A DNA stretch of 64,000 bases from Flavobacterium sp. LHD-80 (GTDB lineage: Bacteria; Bacteroidota; Bacteroidia; Flavobacteriales; Flavobacteriaceae), in the NCBI RefSeq assembly GCF_030929605.1, contig NZ_JAVFVS010000011.1, positions 62,001 to 126,000 on the forward strand. The letters run 5' to 3'. The notes under the pieces are model-generated. The model was not told the DNA's origin, searched no databases, and was given only the letters and a program-made list of their open reading frames with translations. Positions 8,440 through 18,058 of the stretch are shown here, in pieces (positions within the stretch are counted from its first letter, which is position 1; the number at the start of each line of letters is the position of its first letter). The translations under genes and the position numbers were made by a program.

Positions 8440-11400
8440 TTATTGAACTTTCACACGAATTCCTTTTGTATGACTTGAAAATTCTGGCGCGTACATACTT
8501 TGAATAGTTGTAATTCCGTTTGAGAATTCACCGCCGTTATTCACTCTAATATCATATTCTAAAACGTACGTTCCTTTGTTGATATGATCAAAGAAAAAAT
8601 GTGTTGCTGCATCTTTTGTGCTCATGTAAAATCCTAATCGATCTTTATATTTATATTCTGAAAGAACATCGACAGGTTCAAAACACGAAGCTCGCATATC
8701 TTTTAAATGAACATATTCCGTATCTTCTTTCGAAGTAATAATTAAACGAACCGTTACTAAATCGCCAATTTGTAAGGTATTTTGAGCAGTTATCTTTTGC
8801 AGTTCATCACCTTTGGCAGTATTTTTCTTTAGATATAATTCTTTCGAAACAGATAAAACAGCACCTGAATCGTTTTTGATTTTATCCAAATCTTCAAAAT
8901 ATTGCCAATAAACGCCACCAAAGCCCGGAACTTTCGATTTGTTTTGGATTTTTATTGAAGCCATTTCTTTTTTAATTTCATCAGCTTTCCAGTTTAGCTT
9001 GATGTAACCAGTTTCAGTTTCTTTTTCATTTTCGGATAATTTTTTTGTGACGATTTTTTCGTCTCCCAATTTTATGACCGTGTTATCTTTTACAGAAAGC
9101 CAGTCAGTTCCTTGCATTAATAAAGCGTAAATAGCCTCGGTGGTTGATTTTGTTGTAGGCCAATTTTTGGATTGTTTGTTTTTCAAAAGCCAGACTTTCA
9201 TCGCATCAACAGATTTGTTGTCGTTTATCACTTCGGCGAAAGCCTCAATCAATAAAGCTTGAGTTTCAATTGGCGCCTGATACCAATACCACCCAGATTT
9301 GTTTGCAATCCAGTACATTCCCCAATCCTCATTATTTGAAGCCGTTTCTTTTAGGCTTTCAATTATTTTTTTGGCTGTTTCTTTTTCGCCAAAACGATTC
9401 AACGTTATTGCTAGCAATCCTTTTTCGTAAAGTGAATATTGCAACCAATCTTTTTTAGCTGTTTCCAAATATAATTGCGAAGCCTTTTTTAATTCTTCAG
9501 ACATTGGATATTTTTCCAAATAAAAACTTCTGGTGTATAAATAATGCAAATCAGAATAGGGATTGATCCAAATTAATCTCTCAGTTGGTTTTAGGTATTT
9601 GATTCTCGTTCTGTAAAATTCTAGAAAGAAGTTGTCTATATAAGGAATTCCAGTTTTTGCAATTTGATCTATTTTTTGGTCATTATCCTCAGATTTGCTC
9701 AACTTTCCTAAATGACCTAAACCGGCAAGAATATGTCTTGTGATATATTCATTTTCTTGAGAACCTTCAAACCATGGAAATCCACCAGAAGCACTTTGTT
9801 TCTTTTTTAATTTTTGAAAAGTGGCTTCCTGAGAAGTTTTCATTTTTTCTAAATCAAATAAAAGCGCTAAGTTTTTCTTCTTTTCGTCTTCACTTTGTGC
9901 ATCATTTAGCCAAGGCGTTTCGGCAAGAATTATCGATTTTAATTCTTCGTTTTCTTCTAATTTTGAATGCAGTTTTCCATTTTTTCTCCAAGTTTCAAAA
10001 ATGGACGCAATTTTAGGGTTTCTTGAAATAATTTCTGAAGCAAGTGCATTCGCATAAAATCTAGAAAAAGTCTGCTCTGCGCATTCATGTTCATATTCCA
10101 TTAAATACGGAAGCGACTGAATGGCAATCCAAGTTGGGTTTGAAGTATATTCAAGTATAAACTGATGATTTCTTAAAGTTGAAGAAGTGTTGTTTTTTAA
10201 ATTATCAAACGCGTATTCTTTAGTCGAATTTTCACGAACCCAAAGCGGAATACTTTCAGTAACCAGCATATTATTTGTCAACACCGGAAGTATATTTTCT
10301 TCCCCATCAGAGAAATTGCCAGATTTTGCCACAATTTTATATTGAACGCCTTGCAAACCTTCAGGAATTGTGATTGTCCAGTTTACACTTGTGTTTCCAA
10401 AAGCGGAAATTGTAAAGTTTTTGATGTTTTTCGTGTTCAGCATTTTTGCGTCAATTGGTTGCATTGTTGTGGCATCGAAAAATTGTAAACTTGCTATTCC
10501 GGTTTTTGCTTCATTGGTTACATTCGAAATTTTGGCACTAATGACAATCGTATCTTTTTCTCTCAAGAATCTTGGGAAATTCGGCAAAACCATTAATTCT
10601 TTTTGCGTAATAATACTTTTTTCTAAATATCCAGTAACGGCATCTTTATTATGTGCCAGTAAACGAAGTTTCCAAGAAGTCAATGCTTCAGGTGAAGTGA
10701 AGTTGAAACTGATATTTCCTTTAGAATCTGTTTTTAAATGTGGCAGAAAGAAAGCAGTTTCCGATAAATTTTTTCTTGCTTTTACTTGGGTTAATTCTTC
10801 TAATGCTTTTTTGGTTGTAATAATGATTGCACCGTTTGCACCCTTATTTCCATAAAGCGCAGTTGCTTCTTGCTCTTTTAAAACGCTGATGGAAATAACA
10901 TCTGAAGAATTTAAGTTCTTAACCGCTTTTTCATCAGCAATTTCACCGTCAATAATATATAAGAGATTTGTAGCTGTGATTGAAGATGTGCCACGAATCA
11001 TAATTTTATCAGATGGAACTTGTGTAACTTCTACACCGCTTACTGTTCCCGATAGAAGTCCTTCAGTATTATACACATTATTATCTGCTTCAACTTTGAA
11101 GGATGAAGTTGAAACCTGTGTTACAGAACCAGTCACAGACATTTTTTTTTGAGTGCCATAACCAGTAACAACAACTTCTCGCAGTTGGCTAGATTCGTCC
11201 TCAAGACTTAAATTTATAACTTTGTCATTAGTCACCTTAACTGAAGTGCTTTTTAATCCGAGGTAAGAGAAAGCTAGTTCTTCGCCGGTTACAGCTTCGA
11301 TTTCATAATAACCATCAAAGTCTGAAGTTGCAGTTCTTTTTGTGTTTTTTACAGTTATTGAAACGCCGGGAAGTGGTAATCCGCTGGTGTCTGTAAGAAT

Positions 11401-14400
11401 TCCTGAAATCAGTTTTGCGTTTGCAGGTTTTTTTACTTTTTTCGTAAGCTGTTTTAAATATTGGTTTTGTAAATAAGTCGCATTAGGATCATTAAAATCA
11501 AAACCAAACCAAATTAAGCTTGTCGATTCGCTCGAATACTGCATCTTTGGTACATAGGTATTTAGATTTTCTAATGTTCTAAATATTTGGACAAAACCTA
11601 AAATCCTTTTTCTATTCCCAGAATTATAATTGTAGTCATATATAGATAGGCCTGACCATTGCGCAAATGCAAGTTTATCTAGCGAACTGTCATACATCGA
11701 TGCTAAAACTTCAGCTTCTTTTTTAGTGTTGCTTGCCTTCAATTGAAATGACCATTTTTCAGTACTTCCAGGTTCAATTTTAGTTCTAAAACTTGATGCC
11801 GTCCATTCTAATTTTGGTGTTTCACTTTTTAAAGTAACTGCTAAATCATCATTAAAAATTTGATTTTCAAAAATACTCTCAAATGATATTTTTAGTATTT
11901 TTTCGAATTCAGGTTTAAGCGGAATTTTAACAACGACTTCATTGTTTTGCAGATGACTAGTTTCTTCAAAAAATAATGCATTTTTGTAATTTCCTGAAGT
12001 GTTGATGTATAGTTCCTGAATTGGTGAAGTCAGTTTTATTTCAACAAAACCATCTTTTTTAGGATCGTCATTGACTTGTTGTACCGTAAATAATTTACTT
12101 GGATCAAACTTGTCTTTGCTTTGCGTAAGCTTGAAATCTGTTGTTGCTTCAATTAAATTGTTAAAGCTGTCTCTTGCAGTAAAAACAACTTCATAGCTTC
12201 CTGATTTAAAATTTGAAATAAAATCTAACGGAATGGTTTTATCTTTTTCTGTGTTGACTTTTTTAGAGTATACTAAAGTTTTTTTCGGTTCGTTTAAAAA
12301 CTCTTTTCCTGTGATTTCATAAGGAAATAATTTTTCGAAATCTTCATCTGAAATGGTTTCAATTTCTGGTTTTTCTGAATTTCTAATTTTAAATTTATTC
12401 AAAAATGGACGGATATAATATATTTTTACTTCTCCTTTTGCTGCTTTAAATTCACCGTTGAGGTTGGTGCTGGTTAAAATAATTTCGTTTTTATCTTTAG
12501 TTTGAATTTTACTTGGCATTGCAGTTTCTAAAATCAAATCATGATAACCAACTATTATTTGAGTGCGTGAATCATGCGTTTCGCCATTAATATCTGTAAC
12601 CGAAACTTCAATTTCATAGGTAAAAACGGGTAATTTTTCTTTTGCGGAATCTTCAGGAGGCAAAGCAATAAAATCAATAACAAATTTTCCTGAAGCATCG
12701 GTTTTAATCTCTCCATCGGCAATTTCTTCCTCATCTTCTCTTCCAAAATAGTTTTTATGGTAACTGGTAAAACGAGTAACGGTGTAACTTACTTCAGCGT
12801 CAGAAACATTACTTCCAGCAAAAGCTTTTGCTGTACCTTTTACTTTTACAGATTGATTGACTTGAAAAGTTTCTTTTTTCGGATCAAAAGTAACTTCAAA
12901 TTTTGGGCGCTTGTATTCTTCAACTTTAAAATTTAAAGCTGAATATGAGAAATCAACATTATCCCAAAATGGATGTTCCTTTTTCTCTTTATCATAAAAT
13001 TTATCTTTTTTTAATTCATCTGGCTCCTTTGCTGTAATACTGAAATTCCCGGTTAGACCCGTTTTTGGCAAAACAAATTCTCCAGAAAAAGACCCAAATT
13101 CATTTGTAGTGATATCAAACATATTGAAATCATTCTGATCGGCATCTTTAATAATAATTGTAAATGTAGTATAAGGAACAACAGTAGTTTTGTCATTGTT
13201 TTTCTGAATTGCAATTCCTTTAAAATACACAGTCTGGCCTGGACGATAAATCGCACGATCTAGGTAAAATTCTACTTTTGCTTTTGAATTTTCTGGAGTA
13301 TCTAATTGATAAATGTTGCTGCGCTGAAAGTAATAAGTTCCGATCGCAATGGTATCATTTTCTAATGAAACCTGCAACGTTTCGTAATCTCGATCGTTAG
13401 TTGTTTTTTTATAAGAAACCGTACCATTTTTATCCGTTAAAGCCGTAAATTTTGGTGAAGTAACCTTTGCATTTTGTAAAGGATTCCCATTTTTTCTATC
13501 TAAAACCTGATAGGTTTCAGTCATGTTAGCTTCTGATGCTGCTATCGTAAAATTGGTTACGGTTATGGTTTCGTATGTGCTTACTTTTTGATCTTTTGTG
13601 TCTTTTTCAGTTTCAAAATAAACAAGATAGGACCCAGTTTTTAAGTTAGGTAATAGTACTTCAGTCGAGTATTGAAAGCAATCTTTTTTATTTTTTAATT
13701 CGTAGGTTTCTGTTCTTTCGGGTTGTTTGTTTTTTACAATTTCATCGACGGCGGCGTCTCTTGGATTTTGATACGCCATAAAAAAGGAAATTTGTTTTTG
13801 ATTGATTTTGTAAAATGAAATTTTTAAGTGTTCTACATTTTTGTATTGAATAAAAGCACGTGTATTTTCATTGTTATAAATGTATTTTTGAAGTTGTACG
13901 GTCAACGATTTCGTAAGCAGTTTTTGTTTTTGGCTTATCGCTTTCTTATACTCATTTGATCTATTGTTTACCTGTATAACGCTGTCTAGAATGGCAAGAG
14001 CTTTAGTGTTGTAGTCAGGATGCAAAGTTTTTGATGCAAGTGGGAGTAAATACTGAACTTTTTCTAGTTGGATTTTTTGAATTAGTATTTTATCTTCAGC
14101 TTTTTTTTGAAGTGTAGCAAGTGCTTTATAATAATCGTCATCGGCTTGAAATAAGAAGTTTTTGCAAAAAAGCAAACGTTCAAATTGATTGTCTAATGTT
14201 GGGCTGTTGTTTTCCTTTTTTTGATACAATGAAATAAGTGAACGAAGATTTTCATCATTTATAAAATCTAAATTCAGCTTTATAAATGTAGAAGAATCTC
14301 CAAAGAAATCTTTTTTATAAGGTATAAAAGCAATTTTTGAGATATTCCAAGTTTGTAATTTTTGCGTATAAAAAGTAATGTTTTCTTTTAAAATATAATT

Positions 14401-14952
14401 ATATAAGTTTTCGGTTTTGAACTTTTCTGAAGAAGCATAATCAAATATAGATTCGTATTTACTAAGTGGTGTATTTTTTAACGCATTTTCGTTTTGCAAT
14501 GTTTGTTTCATTGCACTATTTATTTGAGTGTCAAAATTCTTTTGCGTCCAAGTCAGAAAATTTGAATCAGCTGTTTCAATGTTGGTTCGCTGTCTGATTT
14601 GATAGTTATTTCTGCTGAAATAATCATTCAAACATTTAGCATACACAATATTTAAAATGGCTTTTGAAGGAACAGAAACTTGATTTATAGTCGATTTTAA
14701 ATTGTTTATAATTTTGGTTTGTGCATTTTCTTCCAGAATTTGCATGTATTTTGATTGAAAAAAAAAACATTTTATGATTTGTTCTTCATCTTTTGAAACT
14801 TTTGCCTTTTTGTAAATTTCAGCGACAATTTCATTTGAAGATTTTATTTTTCCTTCTTTTTCAAGAGCGATAATTTTGTCCCATTTTTTTTCAAATTGCT
14901 GTGCAAAAATTGTGGTGGAAAGAAATAAAAATGCAAATACTATATTTTTCAT
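8440..14952 (-). CDS. Alpha-2-macroglobulin with inserted SusC-like CarboxypepD_reg/TonB-plug module
   Basis: A 2170-residue secreted protein with a signal peptide ending TTIFAQ. The N-terminal 350 or so residues are helical and unassigned. Macroglobulin domains follow, with an MG2-like signature (IYRPGQTVYFKG, near 570). The A2M core is at about 1400 (SFNFTSPEALTSWKLRLLAH). The thioester-type motif CAEQ starts at Cys1624, and a bacterial C-terminal macroglobulin region follows. Bacterial A2Ms trap proteases: a bait region is cleaved and the thioester then reacts. Residues about 1180-1380 form an unusual insert, a carboxypeptidase-regulatory-like domain followed by VVVTGYGTQ and a plug (ATALYGNKGANGAIIITTKK). 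These closely resemble the start of the SusC gene elsewhere in this window. The insert sits just before the A2M core. The gene stands alone, convergent with the S46 peptidase. The domain calls are firm, and the function of the insert is unknown. Confidence 0.92.
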   Translation of the reverse strand: MKNIVFAFLFLSTTIFAQQFEKKWDKIIALEKEGKIKSSNEIVAEIYKKAKVSKDEEQIIKCFFFQSKYMQILEENAQTKIINNLKSTINQVSVPSKAILNIVYAKCLNDYFSRNNYQIRQRTNIETADSNFLTWTQKNFDTQINSAMKQTLQNENALKNTPLSKYESIFDYASSEKFKTENLYNYILKENITFYTQKLQTWNISKIAFIPYKKDFFGDSSTFIKLNLDFINDENLRSLISLYQKKENNSPTLDNQFERLLFCKNFLFQADDDYYKALATLQKKAEDKILIQKIQLEKVQYLLPLASKTLHPDYNTKALAILDSVIQVNNRSNEYKKAISQKQKLLTKSLTVQLQKYIYNNENTRAFIQYKNVEHLKISFYKINQKQISFFMAYQNPRDAAVDEIVKNKQPERTETYELKNKKDCFQYSTEVLLPNLKTGSYLVYFETEKDTKDQKVSTYETITVTNFTIAASEANMTETYQVLDRKNGNPLQNAKVTSPKFTALTDKNGTVSYKKTTNDRDYETLQVSLENDTIAIGTYYFQRSNIYQLDTPENSKAKVEFYLDRAIYRPGQTVYFKGIAIQKNNDKTTVVPYTTFTIIIKDADQNDFNMFDITTNEFGSFSGEFVLPKTGLTGNFSITAKEPDELKKDKFYDKEKKEHPFWDNVDFSYSALNFKVEEYKRPKFEVTFDPKKETFQVNQSVKVKGTAKAFAGSNVSDAEVSYTVTRFTSYHKNYFGREDEEEIADGEIKTDASGKFVIDFIALPPEDSAKEKLPVFTYEIEVSVTDINGETHDSRTQIIVGYHDLILETAMPSKIQTKDKNEIILTSTNLNGEFKAAKGEVKIYYIRPFLNKFKIRNSEKPEIETISDEDFEKLFPYEITGKEFLNEPKKTLVYSKKVNTEKDKTIPLDFISNFKSGSYEVVFTARDSFNNLIEATTDFKLTQSKDKFDPSKLFTVQQVNDDPKKDGFVEIKLTSPIQELYINTSGNYKNALFFEETSHLQNNEVVVKIPLKPEFEKILKISFESIFENQIFNDDLAVTLKSETPKLEWTASSFRTKIEPGSTEKWSFQLKASNTKKEAEVLASMYDSSLDKLAFAQWSGLSIYDYNYNSGNRKRILGFVQIFRTLENLNTYVPKMQYSSESTSLIWFGFDFNDPNATYLQNQYLKQLTKKVKKPANAKLISGILTDTSGLPLPGVSITVKNTKRTATSDFDGYYEIEAVTGEELAFSYLGLKSTSVKVTNDKVINLSLEDESSQLREVVVTGYGTQKKMSVTGSVTQVSTSSFKVEADNNVYNTEGLLSGTVSGVEVTQVPSDKIMIRGTSSITATNLLYIIDGEIADEKAVKNLNSSDVISISVLKEQEATALYGNKGANGAIIITTKKALEELTQVKARKNLSETAFFLPHLKTDSKGNISFNFTSPEALTSWKLRLLAHNKDAVTGYLEKSIITQKELMVLPNFPRFLREKDTIVISAKISNVTNEAKTGIASLQFFDATTMQPIDAKMLNTKNIKNFTISAFGNTSVNWTITIPEGLQGVQYKIVAKSGNFSDGEENILPVLTNNMLVTESIPLWVRENSTKEYAFDNLKNNTSSTLRNHQFILEYTSNPTWIAIQSLPYLMEYEHECAEQTFSRFYANALASEIISRNPKIASIFETWRKNGKLHSKLEENEELKSIILAETPWLNDAQSEDEKKKNLALLFDLEKMKTSQEATFQKLKKKQSASGGFPWFEGSQENEYITRHILAGLGHLGKLSKSEDNDQKIDQIAKTGIPYIDNFFLEFYRTRIKYLKPTERLIWINPYSDLHYLYTRSFYLEKYPMSEELKKASQLYLETAKKDWLQYSLYEKGLLAITLNRFGEKETAKKIIESLKETASNNEDWGMYWIANKSGWYWYQAPIETQALLIEAFAEVINDNKSVDAMKVWLLKNKQSKNWPTTKSTTEAIYALLMQGTDWLSVKDNTVIKLGDEKIVTKKLSENEKETETGYIKLNWKADEIKKEMASIKIQNKSKVPGFGGVYWQYFEDLDKIKNDSGAVLSVSKELYLKKNTAKGDELQKITAQNTLQIGDLVTVRLIITSKEDTEYVHLKDMRASCFEPVDVLSEYKYKDRLGFYMSTKDAATHFFFDHINKGTYVLEYDIRVNNGGEFSNGITTIQSMYAPEFSSHTKGIRVKVQ

Positions 14953-15070
14953 AAAATCGATTTTCTTTTATAGAGTGGAATTTTGCAGAAAAGGTTGGAA
15001 TAAGATTAAAAATATTTTTCGTACAAATTACTAATTTATGTTCAAAAGCAAATAGCATTTTATATTTCCT

Positions 15071-15078
15071 TATTTTTG
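15071..15078 (+). promoter_or_regulatory. -7 element immediately before the TPR gene
   Basis: TATTTTTG matches TAnnTTTG and ends 4 nt before the ATG at 15083, so transcription would begin at or within a couple of nucleotides of the start codon. No clear -33 TTG is seen. Confidence 0.5.
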
Positions 15079-15082
15079 AAAT

Positions 15083-15769
15083 ATGAAAAAGCTGCTGATT
15101 TTGTTTTTAATTGTTCCAATGTGCTGTTGGTCGCAAACTAATTTTGAAAAAGCAGAGAAATTATTTCATTCTAAAAAGTATAGTGAAGCCCAATTGCTAT
15201 TTGAAGGAATAGTAAAAAACAACCCGTCAGATATTAAATCACTGGAATATTTGGGAGATATTGCTGCATATCAAAAATCTTGGGTGAAAGGCGCATCATA
15301 TTTTAAAAAACTGAAAGAATTAAAACCTTCAGTTGCTGATTATTTCTTTAAATACGGCGGATGTCTGGCCATGCATTCTCTAGAAGTAAATAAAATAAAG
15401 GCTTTTGGGATGGTTGGTGATATGAAAGAAGCTTTTGAAAAAGCAATCGAATTAAATCCAAAACACGTTCAGGCGAGATGGGCGCTAATCGAAATATACT
15501 TGCAATTACCTGGAATTTTAGGCGGAAGTGAATCAAAAGCAATTGGATATTCGAACGAATTAGCACAATTTTCCCCAGTCGACGGCTATTTGTCAAGAGG
15601 ACGAATTGATGAGTATTTCAAACGATATGACTCGGCAGAAAAAAATTATAAAAAAGCACATGAAATTGGCAATTCAAAAGTCACATTTCAAAAATTATAT
15701 AATTTATATTTGAACAAATTAAAAGACACAAAAAAAGCGCAGGATTTAAAACGAAAATTCGAAGCTTAA
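15083..15769 (+). CDS. Secreted tetratricopeptide-repeat protein
   Basis: A 228-residue protein with a signal peptide (MKKLLILFLIVPMCCWSQ) and TPR-like helical pairs. Examples are EKLFHSKKYSEAQLLFEGIVKNNP, ASYFKKLKELKP, AFEKAIELNPKHVQARWALIEIY and DSAEKNYKKAHEIG. It is probably a periplasmic scaffold. No catalytic motif is seen and the partner is unknown. It is divergent from the A2M gene and 58 nt before the Mur ligase; that gap contains a short CCCGATAGCTATTGGG palindrome. Confidence 0.8.
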   Translation: MKKLLILFLIVPMCCWSQTNFEKAEKLFHSKKYSEAQLLFEGIVKNNPSDIKSLEYLGDIAAYQKSWVKGASYFKKLKELKPSVADYFFKYGGCLAMHSLEVNKIKAFGMVGDMKEAFEKAIELNPKHVQARWALIEIYLQLPGILGGSESKAIGYSNELAQFSPVDGYLSRGRIDEYFKRYDSAEKNYKKAHEIGNSKVTFQKLYNLYLNKLKDTKKAQDLKRKFEA

Positions 15770-15790
15770 CATAAAAATTAATTAGAATTT

Positions 15791-15809
15791 GTCCCGATAG
15801 CTATTGGGA
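15791..15809. repeat. Short palindrome, CCCGATAGCTATCGGG family
   Basis: TCCCGATAGCTATTGGGA lies between the TPR gene and the Mur ligase. It is a near-perfect palindrome with one G-T pair and the same core as the element near 4096 and the terminator stem near 8297. No T-run follows, so it is probably a repeat rather than a terminator. Confidence 0.6.
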
Positions 15810-15827
15810 TTAATAATTGGAATTTAA

Positions 15828-17183
15828 ATGAAAACACATTTCATCGCGATAGGCGGAAGTGCTATGCACAACTTAGCATTAGCATTGCACAACAAAGGAT
15901 ATCAGGTTACAGGAAGCGACGATGCTATTTTTGAACCTTCAAAATCAAGATTAGAAAAAAAAGGAATTCTTCCTGCTGAATTAGGTTGGTTTCCAGAAAA
16001 AATTACGGCTGATATTGATGCAATCATTTTAGGAATGCACGCAAAAGCGGATAATCCAGAATTACTGAAAGCTCAGGAATTGGGATTAAAAATTTATTCG
16101 TACCCAGAGTTTTTATACGAACAGTCTAAAAACAAAACACGTGTCGTAATTGGTGGTTCTCATGGAAAAACTACTATTACTTCGATGATTTTGCACGTTA
16201 TGCATTATCACAATATTGCCGTTGATTATATGGTAGGAGCTCAGTTAGAAGGTTTTGACACGATGGTTCATCTTACTGAAGAAAATGATTTTGTGGTTTT
16301 GGAAGGTGATGAATATTTATCGTCGCCAATTGACAGACGCCCGAAATTTCATTTGTATCAGCCAAATATTGCTTTGATTTCAGGAATTGCTTGGGATCAT
16401 ATTAACGTGTTTCCAACGTATGAAAATTATGTAGAGCAGTTTGAGATTTTCATCCAAAAAATTACAAATGGAGGGATTTTGGTTTATAACGAAAATGATC
16501 CAGAAGTAAAACGAGTTGCCGAAGCAGCTACAAATCCAATTCGTAAATTGGCATACTCAACTCCAAATTATACAGTAAGCGACGGCGTAACTTTATTAGA
16601 AACTCCAGAAGGCGACATGCCAATTGAGGTTTTTGGAGCACATAATTTGAATAATCTTGCCGGAGCAAAATGGATCTGCCAGAATATGGGCGTTGATGAA
16701 GCTGATTTTTATGAAGCAATTGCAAGTTTCAAAGGCGCATCGAAACGCTTAGAAAAAATTGCTGAAGGAAAAGGGAAGGTTGCGTATAAAGATTTTGCGC
16801 ATTCGCCAAGTAAGGTTGCTGCGACAACAAAAGCGGTAAAAGAACAATATCCAAACAGAACTTTAGTGGCGTGTTTAGAACTTCATACCTACAGCAGTTT
16901 GAATGCTGAATTTTTGAAAGAGTACGAAGGTGCTTTAGAATATGCTGATGTCGCAGTTGTTTTTTATTCGCCAGATGCTGTAAAAATCAAGCAATTAGAA
17001 GAAGTGACTTATGAGCAGATTGCAAAAGCATTTAATCGTGAAGATCTTGTGATTTATACCAATCCGGCTGAATTCAAGGAATATTTATTCAATTTGAATT
17101 TAGATAATTCGGCACTTTTATTAATGAGTTCCGGAAATTATGGCGGATTAAACTTTGACGAAGTAAAAGGTCTGATTAATTAG
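15828..17183 (+). CDS. mpl: Mpl-type Mur ligase (UDP-MurNAc:tripeptide ligase)
   Basis: A 451-residue cytoplasmic Mur ligase. It begins with a Rossmann-like MurC/Mpl N-domain (HFIAIGGSAMHNLALAL) and has an ATP-binding loop GGSHGKTT at 109-116. The central domain has GDEYLSSPIDRRPKF and WDHINVFPTYENY, and the C-terminal domain has KDFAHSPSKVAATT. The asymmetric features (LEGDEYLSSPIDRRPK) fit Mpl, which recycles murein tripeptide onto UDP-MurNAc, better than MurC. Assignment to Mpl rather than another Mur ligase is likely but rests on motif reading only. A terminator follows the gene. Confidence 0.82.
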   Translation: MKTHFIAIGGSAMHNLALALHNKGYQVTGSDDAIFEPSKSRLEKKGILPAELGWFPEKITADIDAIILGMHAKADNPELLKAQELGLKIYSYPEFLYEQSKNKTRVVIGGSHGKTTITSMILHVMHYHNIAVDYMVGAQLEGFDTMVHLTEENDFVVLEGDEYLSSPIDRRPKFHLYQPNIALISGIAWDHINVFPTYENYVEQFEIFIQKITNGGILVYNENDPEVKRVAEAATNPIRKLAYSTPNYTVSDGVTLLETPEGDMPIEVFGAHNLNNLAGAKWICQNMGVDEADFYEAIASFKGASKRLEKIAEGKGKVAYKDFAHSPSKVAATTKAVKEQYPNRTLVACLELHTYSSLNAEFLKEYEGALEYADVAVVFYSPDAVKIKQLEEVTYEQIAKAFNREDLVIYTNPAEFKEYLFNLNLDNSALLLMSSGNYGGLNFDEVKGLIN

Positions 17184-17206
17184 AAAATTAGTCAATTAGA
17201 TAATAG

Positions 17207-17238
17207 GCCGATTGTTTCAGACAATCGGCTTTTTTTTT
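17207..17238 (+). terminator. Terminator after mpl
   Basis: GCCGATTGT pairs with ACAATCGGC around a TTCAG loop and is followed by a run of nine T, 23 nt after the stop. Confidence 0.92.
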
Positions 17239-17365
17239 GAGTTTGGAATTTCCTAATTGATGATTTTCTCATGATCTAATTAACTAATTGGCATATTCTC
17301 TAATTATTTTTTGAGCGATTTTTCTTTCTTTTTAATATATTCGCTTTTTGTAAAATCTTTAGTTT

Positions 17366-18055
17366 ATGGAACAAACTCATTTTCCAATTACGAATTGGTC
17401 AGAAGATGACAGGCCTCGCGAGAAATTAATGCTGAAAGGAAAAAGTGCTTTAAGTGATGCCGAATTAATTGCGATTCTGATTGGTTCAGGAAGCCGAAAC
17501 GAATCGGCTGTGGATTTAAGCAAGAGAATTTTGAAGAATGCCGAAAATTTGAATGCTTTGGGGAAAATGTCGATTTCGCAATTGATGAATTTTAAGGGAA
17601 TAGGAGAGGCCAAGGCGATTACAATTATTGCAGCTATGGAACTCGGGCGCCGTCGTCGGGCCGAAGATGTTGTCGATTTAATAAAAATTACTTCTAGCAA
17701 ATTAGTTTTTGAATTGATGGTTCCTATTATAGGTGAATTAGCTCATGAAGAATTTTGGGTACTTTTTCTGAATAATTCTAATAAGGTTATTTCAAAATCA
17801 CAGCTTAGCAAAGGCGGTATTACAGGAACGATAGTTGATGTTCGGTTGGTTTTTAAATTGGCACTTGAAAATGGAGCTACTAGCTTGATTTTGTGTCACA
17901 ATCATCCTTCAGGTAATTTATCCCCAAGTGAAGCTGATAAACAGATTACGAAAAGGATAAAGCAGGTCGGCGAAAGTTTAGATGTTAAAGTTTTAGACCA
18001 TTTGATTATTACTGAAACAAAATATTATAGTTTTGTAGATGAAGGAATTTTTTAG
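17366..18055 (+). CDS. radC: RadC-family JAB-domain protein
   Basis: A 229-residue protein with an N-terminal helix-hairpin-helix-like part (PREKLMLKGKSALSDAELIAILIGSG and FKGIGEAKAITI). The C-terminal JAB/MPN metalloprotease-like domain carries HNHPSGN at 178-184 and a downstream acidic residue (SEAD). The family is named for DNA repair, but that role has been questioned and the true substrate is unknown. The full-length chromosomal form suggests a housekeeping copy rather than a mobile one. The next gene starts 3 nt after the stop, so they form an operon. Confidence 0.93.
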   Translation: MEQTHFPITNWSEDDRPREKLMLKGKSALSDAELIAILIGSGSRNESAVDLSKRILKNAENLNALGKMSISQLMNFKGIGEAKAITIIAAMELGRRRRAEDVVDLIKITSSKLVFELMVPIIGELAHEEFWVLFLNNSNKVISKSQLSKGGITGTIVDVRLVFKLALENGATSLILCHNHPSGNLSPSEADKQITKRIKQVGESLDVKVLDHLIITETKYYSFVDEGIF

Positions 18056-18058
18056 ATT

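Noticed and set aside
10370..11152. Plus-strand open frames of 161 and 87 residues
   Set aside because: They are antisense shadows within the alpha-2-macroglobulin gene; their hydrophobic look follows from the complementary strand.
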